Below are positions 16,328 through 24,529 of a stretch of DNA of 64,000 nt, in pieces (the first letter of the stretch is position 1; the number at the start of each line of letters is the position of its first letter). The notes under the pieces were generated by a model that ran no database searches, was not told where the DNA came from, and saw only the letters and a list, made by a program, of their open reading frames with translations. Both the position numbers and the translations under genes were made by a program. The DNA is from Motiliproteus sediminis (GTDB lineage Bacteria > Pseudomonadota > Gammaproteobacteria > Pseudomonadales > Balneatricaceae): positions 113,617 through 177,616 of the forward strand of contig NZ_JAERQK010000008.1 of NCBI RefSeq assembly GCF_017912535.1. Direction: 5' to 3'.

Positions 16328-16840
16328 TTCACGGGGATGTCTGTATATATGCCAGTTTGCACCACGGAACAGAACCTCTTTTTCGAACTTTGCTCCAATC
16401 GCGTGCGCTAGCCGTATAGACGCCGTATTCTGAGCGTTGATGAAGCTGATGAGAGAAATGTCCGGCAAGTGACAAATCCCAGCATTTTGCACAGCTCGTG
16501 CAGCCTCACTGGCGTAACCTTTGCCCCAATGCTCAGGAGCCAGCGCCCATTTTATTTCAGGGCTTGGCCAGTCGTTCGGATACCAGAAACCAGCCGTTCC
16601 CAATACCCTACCACTGGATTTTTCTTCTAAGGCGTAAGGACCGTAGCCACGGACTTGCCAATGGCCGACCATGCCACACATGGTTCGCCACGTTTCGCCT
16701 TCGGTGAACTCGCGACCCACTGTGAATTTTGTGGCTTCAGCGGAGGAGTAGTAGTGGTGAAGGTCTTTCCAATCCTCATCCCGAAACTGCCGGAGGATCA
16801 GTCTTTCAGTTTCAAGATGGTCAGGAACTAAGAATTCCAT
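16322..16840 (-). CDS. Integron cassette: GNAT family N-acetyltransferase (RimJ/RimL type)
   Basis: A 172-residue acetyltransferase. It begins LETERLILRQFRDEDW, the standard RimL-like start, and has the acetyl-CoA pyrophosphate-binding region EHWGKGYASEAARA (Q/RxxGxG/A type) and the NAQNTASIRLAHAIGAKFE motif of protein or small-molecule N-acetyltransferases. The TAA stop is embedded in the R'' end of the following attC (16238-16327), the hallmark of an integron cassette. GGAG lies about 12 bases before the ATG. Substrate is not predictable; relatives modify ribosomal proteins, amino acids or antibiotics. No resistance claim is made. Confidence 0.88.
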   Translation of the reverse strand: MEFLVPDHLETERLILRQFRDEDWKDLHHYYSSAEATKFTVGREFTEGETWRTMCGMVGHWQVRGYGPYALEEKSSGRVLGTAGFWYPNDWPSPEIKWALAPEHWGKGYASEAARAVQNAGICHLPDISLISFINAQNTASIRLAHAIGAKFEKEVLFRGANWHIYRHPRET

Positions 16841-16871
16841 TTCGATGGCTTACTCCATTACTTGCCGTGAA

Positions 16872-16967
16872 ACATAACGCTTTTGCTAAGGGGCGCGCAG
16901 CAGCAACGCTGCGGAGCGTCCCGCGGAGGGCCGAAGGCCCGGAGTGGACTTGAGCAATTTGTTATGC
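16872..16967 (-). repeat. attC site between the 122-residue cassette and the GNAT cassette
   Basis: Minus strand: R'' GCATAAC (containing the TAA stop of the preceding cassette gene), spacer, L'' TGCTCAAG, a GC-rich imperfect hairpin, L' CTTAGCA, spacer and R' GTTATGT. L'' and L' are complementary except for one extra C in L'', as expected of the extrahelical base. It is about 96 bases long. Together with the site at 16238-16327 it defines a cassette array. Confidence 0.88.
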
Positions 16968-17330
16968 ATTTAGGTAGCATCCCCAGCGACCTAAAACTGC
17001 GCGCAAATGTTCTGGTAGGAGAATTTTACAATTTTGTGACTCAATACTAAGGGCTTGCCCGATCTCACGAATGGGTTTGTTTAATTCGAATGCCTTTATA
17101 ATTATTTCGTAAGCCCAGTCAGAATCTTCACCTTTTAAATTCTCAACACAATTGCTCTTAATGAAATTGTTAAGAGACGCCCTGCTGCCTCCGAGGCCAT
17201 GCCCCCAACCTTCACTTTCTTCAATCGGATAATTTTCATCATCCAAATTCCATTCGATTATTTTTGGGTAGCGGCCATTGTGGCCTCCATCCCAATCTCC
17301 TAGTTCTATTTTGAGAATGATTTTAGTCAT
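16962..17330 (-). CDS. Integron cassette: hypothetical protein
   Basis: A 122-residue soluble protein that I do not recognise. It starts MTKIILKIELGDWDGGH and has an acidic, Trp-rich middle (EESEGWGHGLGG) and a helical C terminus. The ATG at 17330 is used because it lies 6 bases after a GTTATGC core-like sequence (minus strand, 17343-17337), leaving the usual short cassette leader; an in-frame ATG five codons earlier overlaps that core. The TAA stop forms part of the following attC. It has visibly lower GC and different codon use from the host genes, consistent with a mobile cassette of foreign origin. Confidence 0.7.
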   Translation of the reverse strand: MTKIILKIELGDWDGGHNGRYPKIIEWNLDDENYPIEESEGWGHGLGGSRASLNNFIKSNCVENLKGEDSDWAYEIIIKAFELNKPIREIGQALSIESQNCKILLPEHLRAVLGRWGCYLNA

Positions 17331-17336
17331 AGTGAT

Positions 17337-17343
17337 GCATAAC
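17337..17343 (-). other. Integron core site at the upstream edge of the cassette array
   Basis: GTTATGC on the minus strand precedes the first cassette gene. I could not find the L', L'' and R'' parts of an attC next to it, so it may be the edge of an attI-like site or of a decayed attC. No intI gene is present within the following 10 kb. Confidence 0.45.
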
Positions 17344-17363
17344 ATTTTAATATTCGGCCCTTA

Positions 17364-17398
17364 CAAGGTTGGTCTACCTTGCAAGGTTGCTCTACCTT
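17364..17398. repeat. Tandem 17-base repeats with internal dyads before the split gene
   Basis: CAAGGTTGGTCTACCTT (17364-17380) and CAAGGTTGCTCTACCTT (17382-17398) are direct repeats differing at one base. Each contains the inverted arms AAGGT and ACCTT. They lie 22-56 bases before the ATG at 17420. They could be operator repeats or, given the adjacent cassette array, recombinase-binding repeats. Confidence 0.55.
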
Positions 17399-17419
17399 CC
17401 ATGGTAGGAGGGTATTCCA

Positions 17420-17737
17420 ATGTATCGACGCAGCAAAAGATATCAGGAGCAAATCGCCCGCTTGGCGAATGCTAGAGCCGCTAAAGAACGTAAGCGGCTG
17501 GAGAACGCTATCCCTGCTGATCGTATCGACCTCCCTGATCTCCGGTGAGTCATAGAGATTACCGATTACGATACCGGTTCACCTGTGACTCATCGAATAG
17601 AACTATACCGCAGCGATCGAATCGATTGCTACAACGTCAGAATTGACGGCCAGCCGTGGCAACAGCGGATCGGTTGGAGCCGCATTTTAGAGGGATTAAG
17701 AAAGGCACTCCCAAGGCTGAGGCAATTCGACGACTAA
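17420..17737 (+). pseudogene. Small gene interrupted by an in-frame TGA
   Basis: An AGGAGG site precedes ATG 17420. The frame encodes MYRRSKRYQEQIARLAN... rich in Arg, Lys and Ala, ending PDLR before TGA at 17546-17548. The same frame then continues without a stop for 62 codons (VIEITDYDTGSPVTHRIELY...RIGWSRILEGLRKALPRL) to TAA at 17735-17737. Both halves look like parts of one roughly 105-residue protein, basic helix first and then a beta-rich domain. A single C-to-T change (CGA to TGA) would explain the stop. I recall similar small uncharacterised proteins but cannot name the family. It may be a recent pseudogene. Confidence 0.6.
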
Positions 17738-17857
17738 CTTGATATATCAGATATCGCTAACGGTCAAAAATGGGGCCAAAAGCGGACTGTTGTTGATGAC
17801 ATTCAGGCGTGCGAATAGTGATTGGCGTCCAGTGCGCACAAGTCGAGAGTTCCCTCA

Positions 17858-20479
17858 TTACGAAGTTAACAACAGACTTCCGCCATCCCCATCCAGCAGC
17901 GCTTCGCTGCCCTCCTGCAACAGGCGGGTGGCATCCGGCAGTACCATCGCGGGAATGCCCGCTTCGCGCGCCTGACAGGCGGCGTGGGCGAGAAAGCCTC
18001 CGATCTCTACCACTAGTCCGGCGACGCTGCGCAGCAGCGGTGCCAGCCCCAGGTTGGCGCTGCGGGTCACCAGAATGTCGTCCGGGTGCAGGCTGCGGGC
18101 GAGGGCGCACAGGTCGCTGTTTTCATCCACCAACCGCAAGCGGCCGCGGCGGATGCCGGGGGCGATCCCTTCGCCTTGCCACCGGTTGCCGCCGGACGAG
18201 GGCGGCTGGTTAAAGGCGGCGTCCGGATCGTCACCGAAAATCACCGCGGGCAGGGGCCGGGCGGCGGCCAGGTTTTTGGCCAGCCGATGCTGCTGGCGGC
18301 GCTGGTCGATTAGCCGTTCCGCTTCACCGCGGCGGTTGATCGCCAGCGGCAGCTCGGCCGGTTCCAGGTAGAACAGGTCGTCGCGGGCCAGTCCGGTGCT
18401 GTCGGCGTAGGCCAGCAGGGCGCGGCGCAGCAGGTCGTATTCGCCGGCAAAGTGGTACTTGATGGTCTCCCTGAGCGGCAGATAGCGCCGCGCCAGCCGC
18501 AGGTGCAGAAACAGCTGCTGCTGGTCGGCAGCGCTGACGCCGGCCAGGCGCAGTTGTTGCCGTAACTGACGTTCGACGCCCTTGCGCTGGCACCACTGCT
18601 GACGGAACCGGCTGCGGCTGTCGGCGCGCTCACCGGGGATGGCGGTCAGGCGCTGCAGTTGTTCAGGATCTTCGTGGTAGCGGGGCTGGGCGATTTCCAG
18701 TTCGGTGACCGCCAGGTGGCCGTATCGACGGACAAACTGGGTGCGCTCCAGTTCACCGCGCTGCAGTGCGCCGAGGTCTAGCATCTGCTCGGTGATACGG
18801 CTGCCCGGCAATGCCTGCAGCAGCTGCCCCATCAGGGTATCGGTCTGATGCGGCAGATACTGCTGGAGGGCCTGGCGTAGCCGTTCGGCAAAGTAAAAAC
18901 CCAGCCGCGCGGCGATCACAAAGTGGTAGCAGCTGACCTGCTGCAGATGCTGGATTAACGCACTGACCCGGATCAGCAGTGCCTGACTGGTATCGCCCGG
19001 GGTACAGCGCTCCATGCTCAGCCGGTGGCGCTCCAGCTGTGGTTCGATACGACGGCGAAAACGGCCATAGTAGTCGCGTCCGAAACGCTGCAGCGCATCC
19101 TGGTGGCGGCGGCACTCCCGCGCAAACAGCATGCCGCTCTGTTCGCCGAACAGCGCGGTGGCTTCGCCGGCTTCCAGGTACTGATGGTAAAGGCCGAATT
19201 CCGGATAGTTGGCCCGGGCAGGGTCGGCGCGCACTGCGTCCAGATAAAGCGCTACCGGCTGTGGCTGGCGCAGATCGTAACTGCGGGCATCCAGCTCCAG
19301 ATGAAAGTAAGGCTGGCCGGCGATCAGGGTGAACAGCTCGCGGTTGGCACGCGGGCTGATTTCGTACCCCAGCGCTTTTCTGCCGCGGGGAATGGCACCG
19401 CCGTCACCGGTAAAAATATGCTGAAACAGGGCAAAGCTCATCGGCGTTGGCAGGGGCAGCAGTTCACCGATATTGCCGTTACTCAGCACCCCCCGGCCGT
19501 GACGCAGAATACGGTGCTCGGTCAGCTGATCGAGCTTGCGCTTGAGGGCATGCAGCTCGGTGTTGCGGTAGCGTATCAGGGCATCCCGGTCGGGCGCCCT
19601 GTTGCAGACCACGGGGCGACTCTGCAGCAGCCACAGTTGATCGCCGTCAAAGGCAAACTCGATATCCTGGGCGCTGCCCAGTGAGGCTTCCAGGGTGACG
19701 CCGAGACTGGCGAGTTGCCACAGTTGTGCGGGTGTTAACGAGGATCTGCCACCGCGCTCCGGTGGCAGCGGGTGCTCGCCGGCCAGCGACAGGCGGCGTT
19801 GCTGAGGGTGAAGATGCTGACTTATCAGCTCGCCCCGGCGACTGAGCTGGTAGCGGTCGCCCCGTTCCAGACCGGATACCAGCGGTTCGCCCAGCCCCTG
19901 GACCGCGTTGACGCACAGCTGTTCGGCGCGCGGATGCAGCGGGTCGCGGGTGAACAGCACGCCGGCAGCGGAGGCGTCTACCTGCTGTTGAACCAGAATG
20001 GCGATGCGGGGTGCGGGGGCCGGCTGTTGGTGCCGCCGCTGCTGGGCGCGTAACTGCACCACCGCGGGCCGGTGCAGCGAACGCCAGCAATCGAGCACCG
20101 CTTCAAACAGCTGTGCGGGTGAGGTGATACTGAGGTGGGTGGCGAACATTCCGGCCCAGCTGGCGTCTGCCTGATCCTCTTCCAGCGCGGAGCTGCGTAC
20201 GGCGACCGGAGCCCCGTCCAGTTGATGCCAGGCGTCCAGCAGCAATGTTTCCAGCTCCGCGGGTAGCTGTGCCGGTGCGCTGGAGTCCGACAGCATGGTG
20301 AGGGCGTCGCAGGTGAGGCAGAACCCGGGGGGGACGGGCAGCCCCTGTTGCCGCAGCAGGCCCAGGGTAAACGCCTTGGCACCCACAACCGGTTGGTGCT
20401 CCGGGGTGATCTGATCCAACCACAGAACGGGCGTTGCGGTGGCCTCGACGGTGCGGGTCTGAACGCGGGTTAGCGGCAT
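17858..20479 (-). CDS. ATP-grasp/phosphohistidine phosphotransferase (PPDK/RPH-like)
   Basis: An 873-residue protein. Residues 25-290 form a pyruvate-phosphate-dikinase-type ATP-binding domain (GAKAFTLGLL, VAVRSSALEEDQADASWAGMF, VLFTRDPL, DIEFAFDGDQLWLLQSRPV). A divergent middle region of about 450 residues follows. At the very C terminus is the swivelling phosphohistidine domain (ILVTRSANLGLAPLL, GGFLAHAACQAREAGIPAMV, His near residue 832). The C-terminal PEP/pyruvate TIM barrel of true PEP synthase is absent, so the layout matches rifampicin-phosphotransferase-like enzymes that phosphorylate another small molecule from ATP. It is the last gene of the U32 operon, 3 bases after a U32 stop. 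Its substrate is probably the pathway intermediate. Confidence 0.82.
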   Translation of the reverse strand: MPLTRVQTRTVEATATPVLWLDQITPEHQPVVGAKAFTLGLLRQQGLPVPPGFCLTCDALTMLSDSSAPAQLPAELETLLLDAWHQLDGAPVAVRSSALEEDQADASWAGMFATHLSITSPAQLFEAVLDCWRSLHRPAVVQLRAQQRRHQQPAPAPRIAILVQQQVDASAAGVLFTRDPLHPRAEQLCVNAVQGLGEPLVSGLERGDRYQLSRRGELISQHLHPQQRRLSLAGEHPLPPERGGRSSLTPAQLWQLASLGVTLEASLGSAQDIEFAFDGDQLWLLQSRPVVCNRAPDRDALIRYRNTELHALKRKLDQLTEHRILRHGRGVLSNGNIGELLPLPTPMSFALFQHIFTGDGGAIPRGRKALGYEISPRANRELFTLIAGQPYFHLELDARSYDLRQPQPVALYLDAVRADPARANYPEFGLYHQYLEAGEATALFGEQSGMLFARECRRHQDALQRFGRDYYGRFRRRIEPQLERHRLSMERCTPGDTSQALLIRVSALIQHLQQVSCYHFVIAARLGFYFAERLRQALQQYLPHQTDTLMGQLLQALPGSRITEQMLDLGALQRGELERTQFVRRYGHLAVTELEIAQPRYHEDPEQLQRLTAIPGERADSRSRFRQQWCQRKGVERQLRQQLRLAGVSAADQQQLFLHLRLARRYLPLRETIKYHFAGEYDLLRRALLAYADSTGLARDDLFYLEPAELPLAINRRGEAERLIDQRRQQHRLAKNLAAARPLPAVIFGDDPDAAFNQPPSSGGNRWQGEGIAPGIRRGRLRLVDENSDLCALARSLHPDDILVTRSANLGLAPLLRSVAGLVVEIGGFLAHAACQAREAGIPAMVLPDATRLLQEGSEALLDGDGGSLLLTS

Positions 20480-20482
20480 CAG

Positions 20483-21496
20483 TTATCCCGCCAGCGCCAG
20501 ACGGACCTGCTTGCTGTCCCGTTTGCGTTTTTCGCCCTCCCAGCGCCCCTTAAGCGCCTGCCACTCCGCTTCAAAGCCACTCAAGTCGTGATTACCACGC
20601 TGAATCTGGTCCACCACCCGGCGATAAAACGCGGTGATCGCCACCACCAGCTCCACCGAACGTTCGCGACCGGGGATCTTCAGCCGCGATACGCCCAGTT
20701 CGAGATAGCGCGGCAACTCCCACAGCAGCAGCTCGGGGCTGGCCTTGAGGTTCTGGCGCTCGGCGAACAGTTCGCCGCCAAGGTTTTCCGCGCCCTGCAT
20801 CATCTGCCAGTCGCTGCGGCAGATGCGGTGACAGCTGCCGCCGCGGCTGGCGCTGCCGATAAAGTGGTCCTTGTCGCTGGCGTCGTTCTTGTGGGCGATG
20901 TGAAAAAAGCTGCTGGCGTAGCAGCGGCCGGGGCAGATCCAGCTGCGCTCCGGGGTCTGGAACAGGAAGGCTTCCAGCTGCACGCCGGCTTGGTCACGAA
21001 TCTGTTCGATCTCGGTCTGGCCCCAGCGGTAGGGGATGACCACGATGTCGGCACCCAGCTCGCGGTAGAGGTGAATATCCTCACGGTTGAACAGGCCGGC
21101 GGTGACGCTGACGTGGATCTCCAGCTCTGGAAAACGGGCGCGCACTTCGCGCATGCAGCCGGGATCGCACAGCATCACCCCTTGCGCGCCAAGTTTGGCG
21201 AACTGTTCGATCTTGTTGAGGAACAGCCCCATCTCGCGCGGACTCGGCATGACGTTGATGGCGACGCGGATATCCTTGTCATGGTGGACGCCGTAGTCGA
21301 TCACTTCGGCCATTTCGGCGTCGTTGAGCTCGTCGGTCTTGGGGCGGCGGCTCCAGCCCAACGGGCCGACGAAGACCGAGTCGGCGCCGTGCTCCAGCGC
21401 CGCCAGCGCCATCTCCCGGGTGCCGCCGGGCGCCATTAGCTTGACCGGCGGTTGGTTGGTTGTCTGTTGCCCTTGTTGTTGTAGTGATACAGGCAT
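20483..21496 (-). CDS. U32 family protein (fourth in the operon)
   Basis: A 337-residue protein. It begins near LMAPGGTREMALAALEHGADSVFVGPLGWSRR, the U32 TIM-barrel start, and has IPYRWGQTEIEQI. Its cysteine set CPGRC...SCHRIC resembles that of U32 proteins shown to hold iron-sulfur clusters (UbiU, UbiV, RlhA/TrhP). The start at 21496 is preferred over a longer frame to 21631 because it follows GAGGA and leaves 26 bases after the previous gene. U32 members were named peptidases, but several are hydroxylases or RNA-modification factors. The context suggests a redox or hydroxylation step in a small-molecule pathway. Confidence 0.85.
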   Translation of the reverse strand: MPVSLQQQGQQTTNQPPVKLMAPGGTREMALAALEHGADSVFVGPLGWSRRPKTDELNDAEMAEVIDYGVHHDKDIRVAINVMPSPREMGLFLNKIEQFAKLGAQGVMLCDPGCMREVRARFPELEIHVSVTAGLFNREDIHLYRELGADIVVIPYRWGQTEIEQIRDQAGVQLEAFLFQTPERSWICPGRCYASSFFHIAHKNDASDKDHFIGSASRGGSCHRICRSDWQMMQGAENLGGELFAERQNLKASPELLLWELPRYLELGVSRLKIPGRERSVELVVAITAFYRRVVDQIQRGNHDLSGFEAEWQALKGRWEGEKRKRDSKQVRLALAG

Positions 21497-21522
21497 CGTT
21501 TGGTCCTCGTCAGGGCTCTTGA

Positions 21523-22479
21523 TCAGGGCATAGCCGGGGCTTGCAGGAAGTCCCAGGCGAAGGCCTTGTTGAACTCGGTTTGGGTACAGCTGCCGGCGTT
21601 TGCTGGCGCTACAATCTGGGTCAGCGACCACAAGCCGCTGATCTGATCCGGCTGCCAGGGTTGGCCGATGCGGTTGTTCCAGATGCGCCGCAGTTGCGCC
21701 AGCAGTTCGGGGTTGTCGATGGCGAGCAGCTCGGCACCGATACGTTGCCAGGCGTCGCCGCGCTGCAACTGTTGCCGCGCGTCGTTGAGGGCGGCGATAA
21801 AGGCGCGGATCAGGGCCGGTTGTTCTCTGATCAGCGCGTCGCGGAACAGGAAAAAGGTAGTGGGGGTGGGATCGAGACCGAGCGCCGGCAGCAGCAGGGG
21901 GATATCTACCAGCAGCCGATAGCCCTGCTGCTGCAGGGCCGGTAGCTGATGCCAGTACACTACCGCCGCGTCGAGCAGGCCGTTGCGCAGCCAGTCAGCC
22001 AGGGTGGTCTTGGAGCCGGCTTCCAGCACCCGGCAGCGATCATCAAGATCGAGATCGTGCAGCTGGCGACCGTAGGCGCACAGCAGCTGCCAGTTCTTGT
22101 CACGCCGGTTGACGATGCCGATCCTGGCGCCCATCAGGTCATCCAGATCACCGATGGCGCTGGCGGGCGGCACCACCAGCCCGCCCAGCACGCGGCCGTA
22201 GGGGTAGACGGCCGAGATCGCGGCGCCTTCGGCGCGGCAACGCAGCAGGGTCAGCCAGTCGCAATCGATAAAGTCCACCTCACCTGCCAGCAGTGCCGCT
22301 TCGGTGGCATGGCGCCCCTGCTGCCACTGGTCGTCACCGTAGTTCACCCGCAGTTCAAAACCGTGGCGGCGGTCGAACCCCTGCTGCTGGATGCAATCCA
22401 TCAGCCAGTAGGGGCTGCCGCTGCGTTCAAAGGCGGCAGTCAGGGTGCCCAGCGGTGCGGTTTGGCAACGTTCAGCCAT
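21523..22479 (-). CDS. NMT1/THI5-like substrate-binding-fold protein without signal peptide
   Basis: A 318-residue protein with the NMT1/THI5 or ABC periplasmic-binding fold: LEAGSKTTLADWLRNGLLDAAVVYWHQLPAL and ALIREQPALIRAFIAALNDARQ are typical. It has no N-terminal signal peptide or lipobox, whichever start is used, so it is likely cytoplasmic. Start 22479 overlaps the preceding U32 stop by 8 bases. No permease or ATPase genes accompany it. Yeast THI5 and the menaquinone enzymes MqnA/MqnD show that this fold can be an enzyme; its place between U32 genes suggests catalysis or substrate delivery within the pathway rather than transport. Confidence 0.7.
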   Translation of the reverse strand: MAERCQTAPLGTLTAAFERSGSPYWLMDCIQQQGFDRRHGFELRVNYGDDQWQQGRHATEAALLAGEVDFIDCDWLTLLRCRAEGAAISAVYPYGRVLGGLVVPPASAIGDLDDLMGARIGIVNRRDKNWQLLCAYGRQLHDLDLDDRCRVLEAGSKTTLADWLRNGLLDAAVVYWHQLPALQQQGYRLLVDIPLLLPALGLDPTPTTFFLFRDALIREQPALIRAFIAALNDARQQLQRGDAWQRIGAELLAIDNPELLAQLRRIWNNRIGQPWQPDQISGLWSLTQIVAPANAGSCTQTEFNKAFAWDFLQAPAMP

Positions 22480-23500
22480 GGGCACGGGTCCCGGCATGCA
22501 GGGCCGGCTGTTCGCCGTAGCCTTTGGCGCGCGCCATCAGGGTGCCGACCCGACGTGACTTGGCCTTGACCCAGCGTTGCTGCAGCGTGGCCAGCTCGGT
22601 TTCGTAATGGCGCATATCGGTCTGGCTGCCATCGAGGATGCCGTCCATCACCTTGCGGTAGAAGGTGACCAGATCGCGGATCATCTCGGTGGGGCGTTCG
22701 CGGCCTGACAGTTTGAAGAACTGCACCCCGCGTTCGATAAAGGCCGGCAACTGGTGCAGCATCAGCCGGGCGTCGCTTCTCAGTTTCAGTTGCTGGTGCG
22801 GCTCATCCCGCTCAGTGCCGTGGCCCCAGTGGGTCTGGCATACGCGATAACACTCCTTGGCACCGCGGTTGGCGCTGCCGTGGAAGCTGTGGTTGCCCTC
22901 GCCCTCGTTCCAGTCGCGGAACTTGAGGTAGGAGCTCATGATGCAACGGCCGGGGCAGATGATGCCGGTCTGGACCGTTTCAAACAGAAACACCTCGATG
23001 CCGATGTTGCTGGTGGCCTTCAACTGGTCGATCTCGGTTTCGCCCCAGCGGTAGGGGATGATCAGCAGATCGGCGCCAAGGTGCTGGTAGAAGCGGCCGT
23101 CCCAGGCGTTGGTGATGCCGCTGCCAATGCTGACGTGGATCTGGGTGTCGGGCAGGATCTCGCGGATCAACGGCATGGTGCCGATGTCGGTGACGATAAA
23201 ACCGGACGCTCCCCAGCCGCCAAAGAGACGCACCTTATCGAGCCAGGCGTCCATCTCCAGCGGACTGGGGAAGGTGTTCAGCACGATCCGCGGTTCGCAG
23301 CCGCGGGCGTTGGCGTAGTCGATGGCGCGGTGGATGTCGTCGTCGTTCATCTCTGACTCGGAGGGGCGACGGCTCCAGCCGAGCGGCCCCATGTAGAGCG
23401 CATCGGCGCCGGCATCGACGGCGGCCATCGCCATCTCCAGCGAACCGGCGGGCGCCAGCAGGCAGGCAGGGCGGTTGGGATCAAGCGCGGAGGCGTTCAT
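22472..23500 (-). CDS. U32 family protein (third in the operon)
   Basis: A 342-residue U32 TIM-barrel protein: LLAPAGSLEMAMAAVDAGADALYMGPLGWSRR at the start, IPYRWGETEIDQL in the middle and the cysteine set CPGRC...ECYRVC. It is clearly paralogous to the products of 20483-21496 and 24530-25522. ATG 23500 follows GGGAG and lies 2 bases after the previous stop; a longer open frame to 23908 runs over that gene and is not used. The C terminus overlaps the next gene. Three paralogues sharing one cysteine pattern may form a hetero-oligomer, as UbiU and UbiV do, or act successively. Substrate unknown. Confidence 0.87.
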   Translation of the reverse strand: MNASALDPNRPACLLAPAGSLEMAMAAVDAGADALYMGPLGWSRRPSESEMNDDDIHRAIDYANARGCEPRIVLNTFPSPLEMDAWLDKVRLFGGWGASGFIVTDIGTMPLIREILPDTQIHVSIGSGITNAWDGRFYQHLGADLLIIPYRWGETEIDQLKATSNIGIEVFLFETVQTGIICPGRCIMSSYLKFRDWNEGEGNHSFHGSANRGAKECYRVCQTHWGHGTERDEPHQQLKLRSDARLMLHQLPAFIERGVQFFKLSGRERPTEMIRDLVTFYRKVMDGILDGSQTDMRHYETELATLQQRWVKAKSRRVGTLMARAKGYGEQPALHAGTRAHG

Positions 23501-23502
23501 GT

Positions 23503-24477
23503 TCAGGCTCCCAGGCGCTGTTCGCGGCCGACGTAGGTCTGGCCGGCGCCTTCGAAGTAGTAGCCGTTGCACAGCCCCTCTTTGGCCAGCTGGCTCAGGG
23601 TTTCCACCCCGCTCGGGCCCGGCAGCGCATCGGTGGCCAGCGCCCGCTCGATGGCGGCGCGGTAGAGGCGACCGGTTTCGGCTACGTACTCCGGCGTTTC
23701 GCCATGGCTCTGCACGTAGAAGCAGCAGAGACCTTGCTGCAGCAGTTCCGGCATATGCTCGATCATGCACAGGTCCTTGCCGGAGAGGGTCATGCGACCG
23801 GTATCTTTCAGCACCCAGCCGCCATTGCTGCGGTTGAGCCAGTAGTCTTGGTTGCAGGGGAAGTCGCACACCAGCTTGCCGCGCGGATTGACCTTTTGGG
23901 TGGCGCACTGGGAGTTCTCAACGATAAAACAGGTTTCCGAGATCACCAGCGGGATCTTGCCGTGGACCGGGAACAGCACCTCCACCGGGGTGTTATCGCG
24001 GATGTAGACGATCTCCTTGAGGCTGAGCTCGGGATTGGGGTAGACCCGCTCCACGCCGTAATCCTTCAGCACCCGCGCGGTGGCGTCGGTGTAGAGGTTG
24101 CCGAACACGCCGAGGTGGATCGGGGTGCTGTTGCCGCGCTCTTTCAGCATCCGCAGTACGCCGAGGTTGTGGACCTCCAGCGCATTGAAGGGTAGCGCCA
24201 GCGCGGCGTCCAGCATCGCCTGCACCTCCGGCAGATCTTCGTTGCCGGGGGTGGCGTAGATCCGCAGGTACGCCTTTTTGCCGGCGTTATGGATCTCGGC
24301 CACGGCGTCGGCCAGCAGCTCCGGGTGGGAGCTGAAATTGTTGGGGTAATCCATGCAGGAGAAGTCGCCCAGATAGATGGCGTCAAAGGCGCTGATATCG
24401 CACTGGCGCAGCTGCTTGGGGTTGGCGACATTGGTTGACAGTTCAATGCTTGATAAATCGATCTTATTGTTATTCAT
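23503..24477 (-). CDS. U32 family protein, divergent member (second in the operon)
   Basis: A 324-residue protein. It lacks the APGG/GWSRR start of the other three but has the U32 core: AIYLGDFSCMDYPNNF, a barrel region with FNALEVHNLGVLRML, FPVHGKIPLVISETCFI, and a cysteine set ETC...SQC...CDFPC spaced like the cluster ligands of UbiV-type proteins. ATG 24477 is preceded by GGAGGAACATC, a strong ribosome site. It sits 52 bases after the first U32 gene and 2 bases before the third. The different cysteine spacing suggests a distinct partner role, perhaps the second half of a UbiU/UbiV-like heterodimer. Confidence 0.82.
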   Translation of the reverse strand: MNNNKIDLSSIELSTNVANPKQLRQCDISAFDAIYLGDFSCMDYPNNFSSHPELLADAVAEIHNAGKKAYLRIYATPGNEDLPEVQAMLDAALALPFNALEVHNLGVLRMLKERGNSTPIHLGVFGNLYTDATARVLKDYGVERVYPNPELSLKEIVYIRDNTPVEVLFPVHGKIPLVISETCFIVENSQCATQKVNPRGKLVCDFPCNQDYWLNRSNGGWVLKDTGRMTLSGKDLCMIEHMPELLQQGLCCFYVQSHGETPEYVAETGRLYRAAIERALATDALPGPSGVETLSQLAKEGLCNGYYFEGAGQTYVGREQRLGA

Positions 24478-24529
24478 GATGTTCCTCCGCGGGGGTCGCC
24501 CGCCGTCCGACGAATAAAGAGAATGGGTA

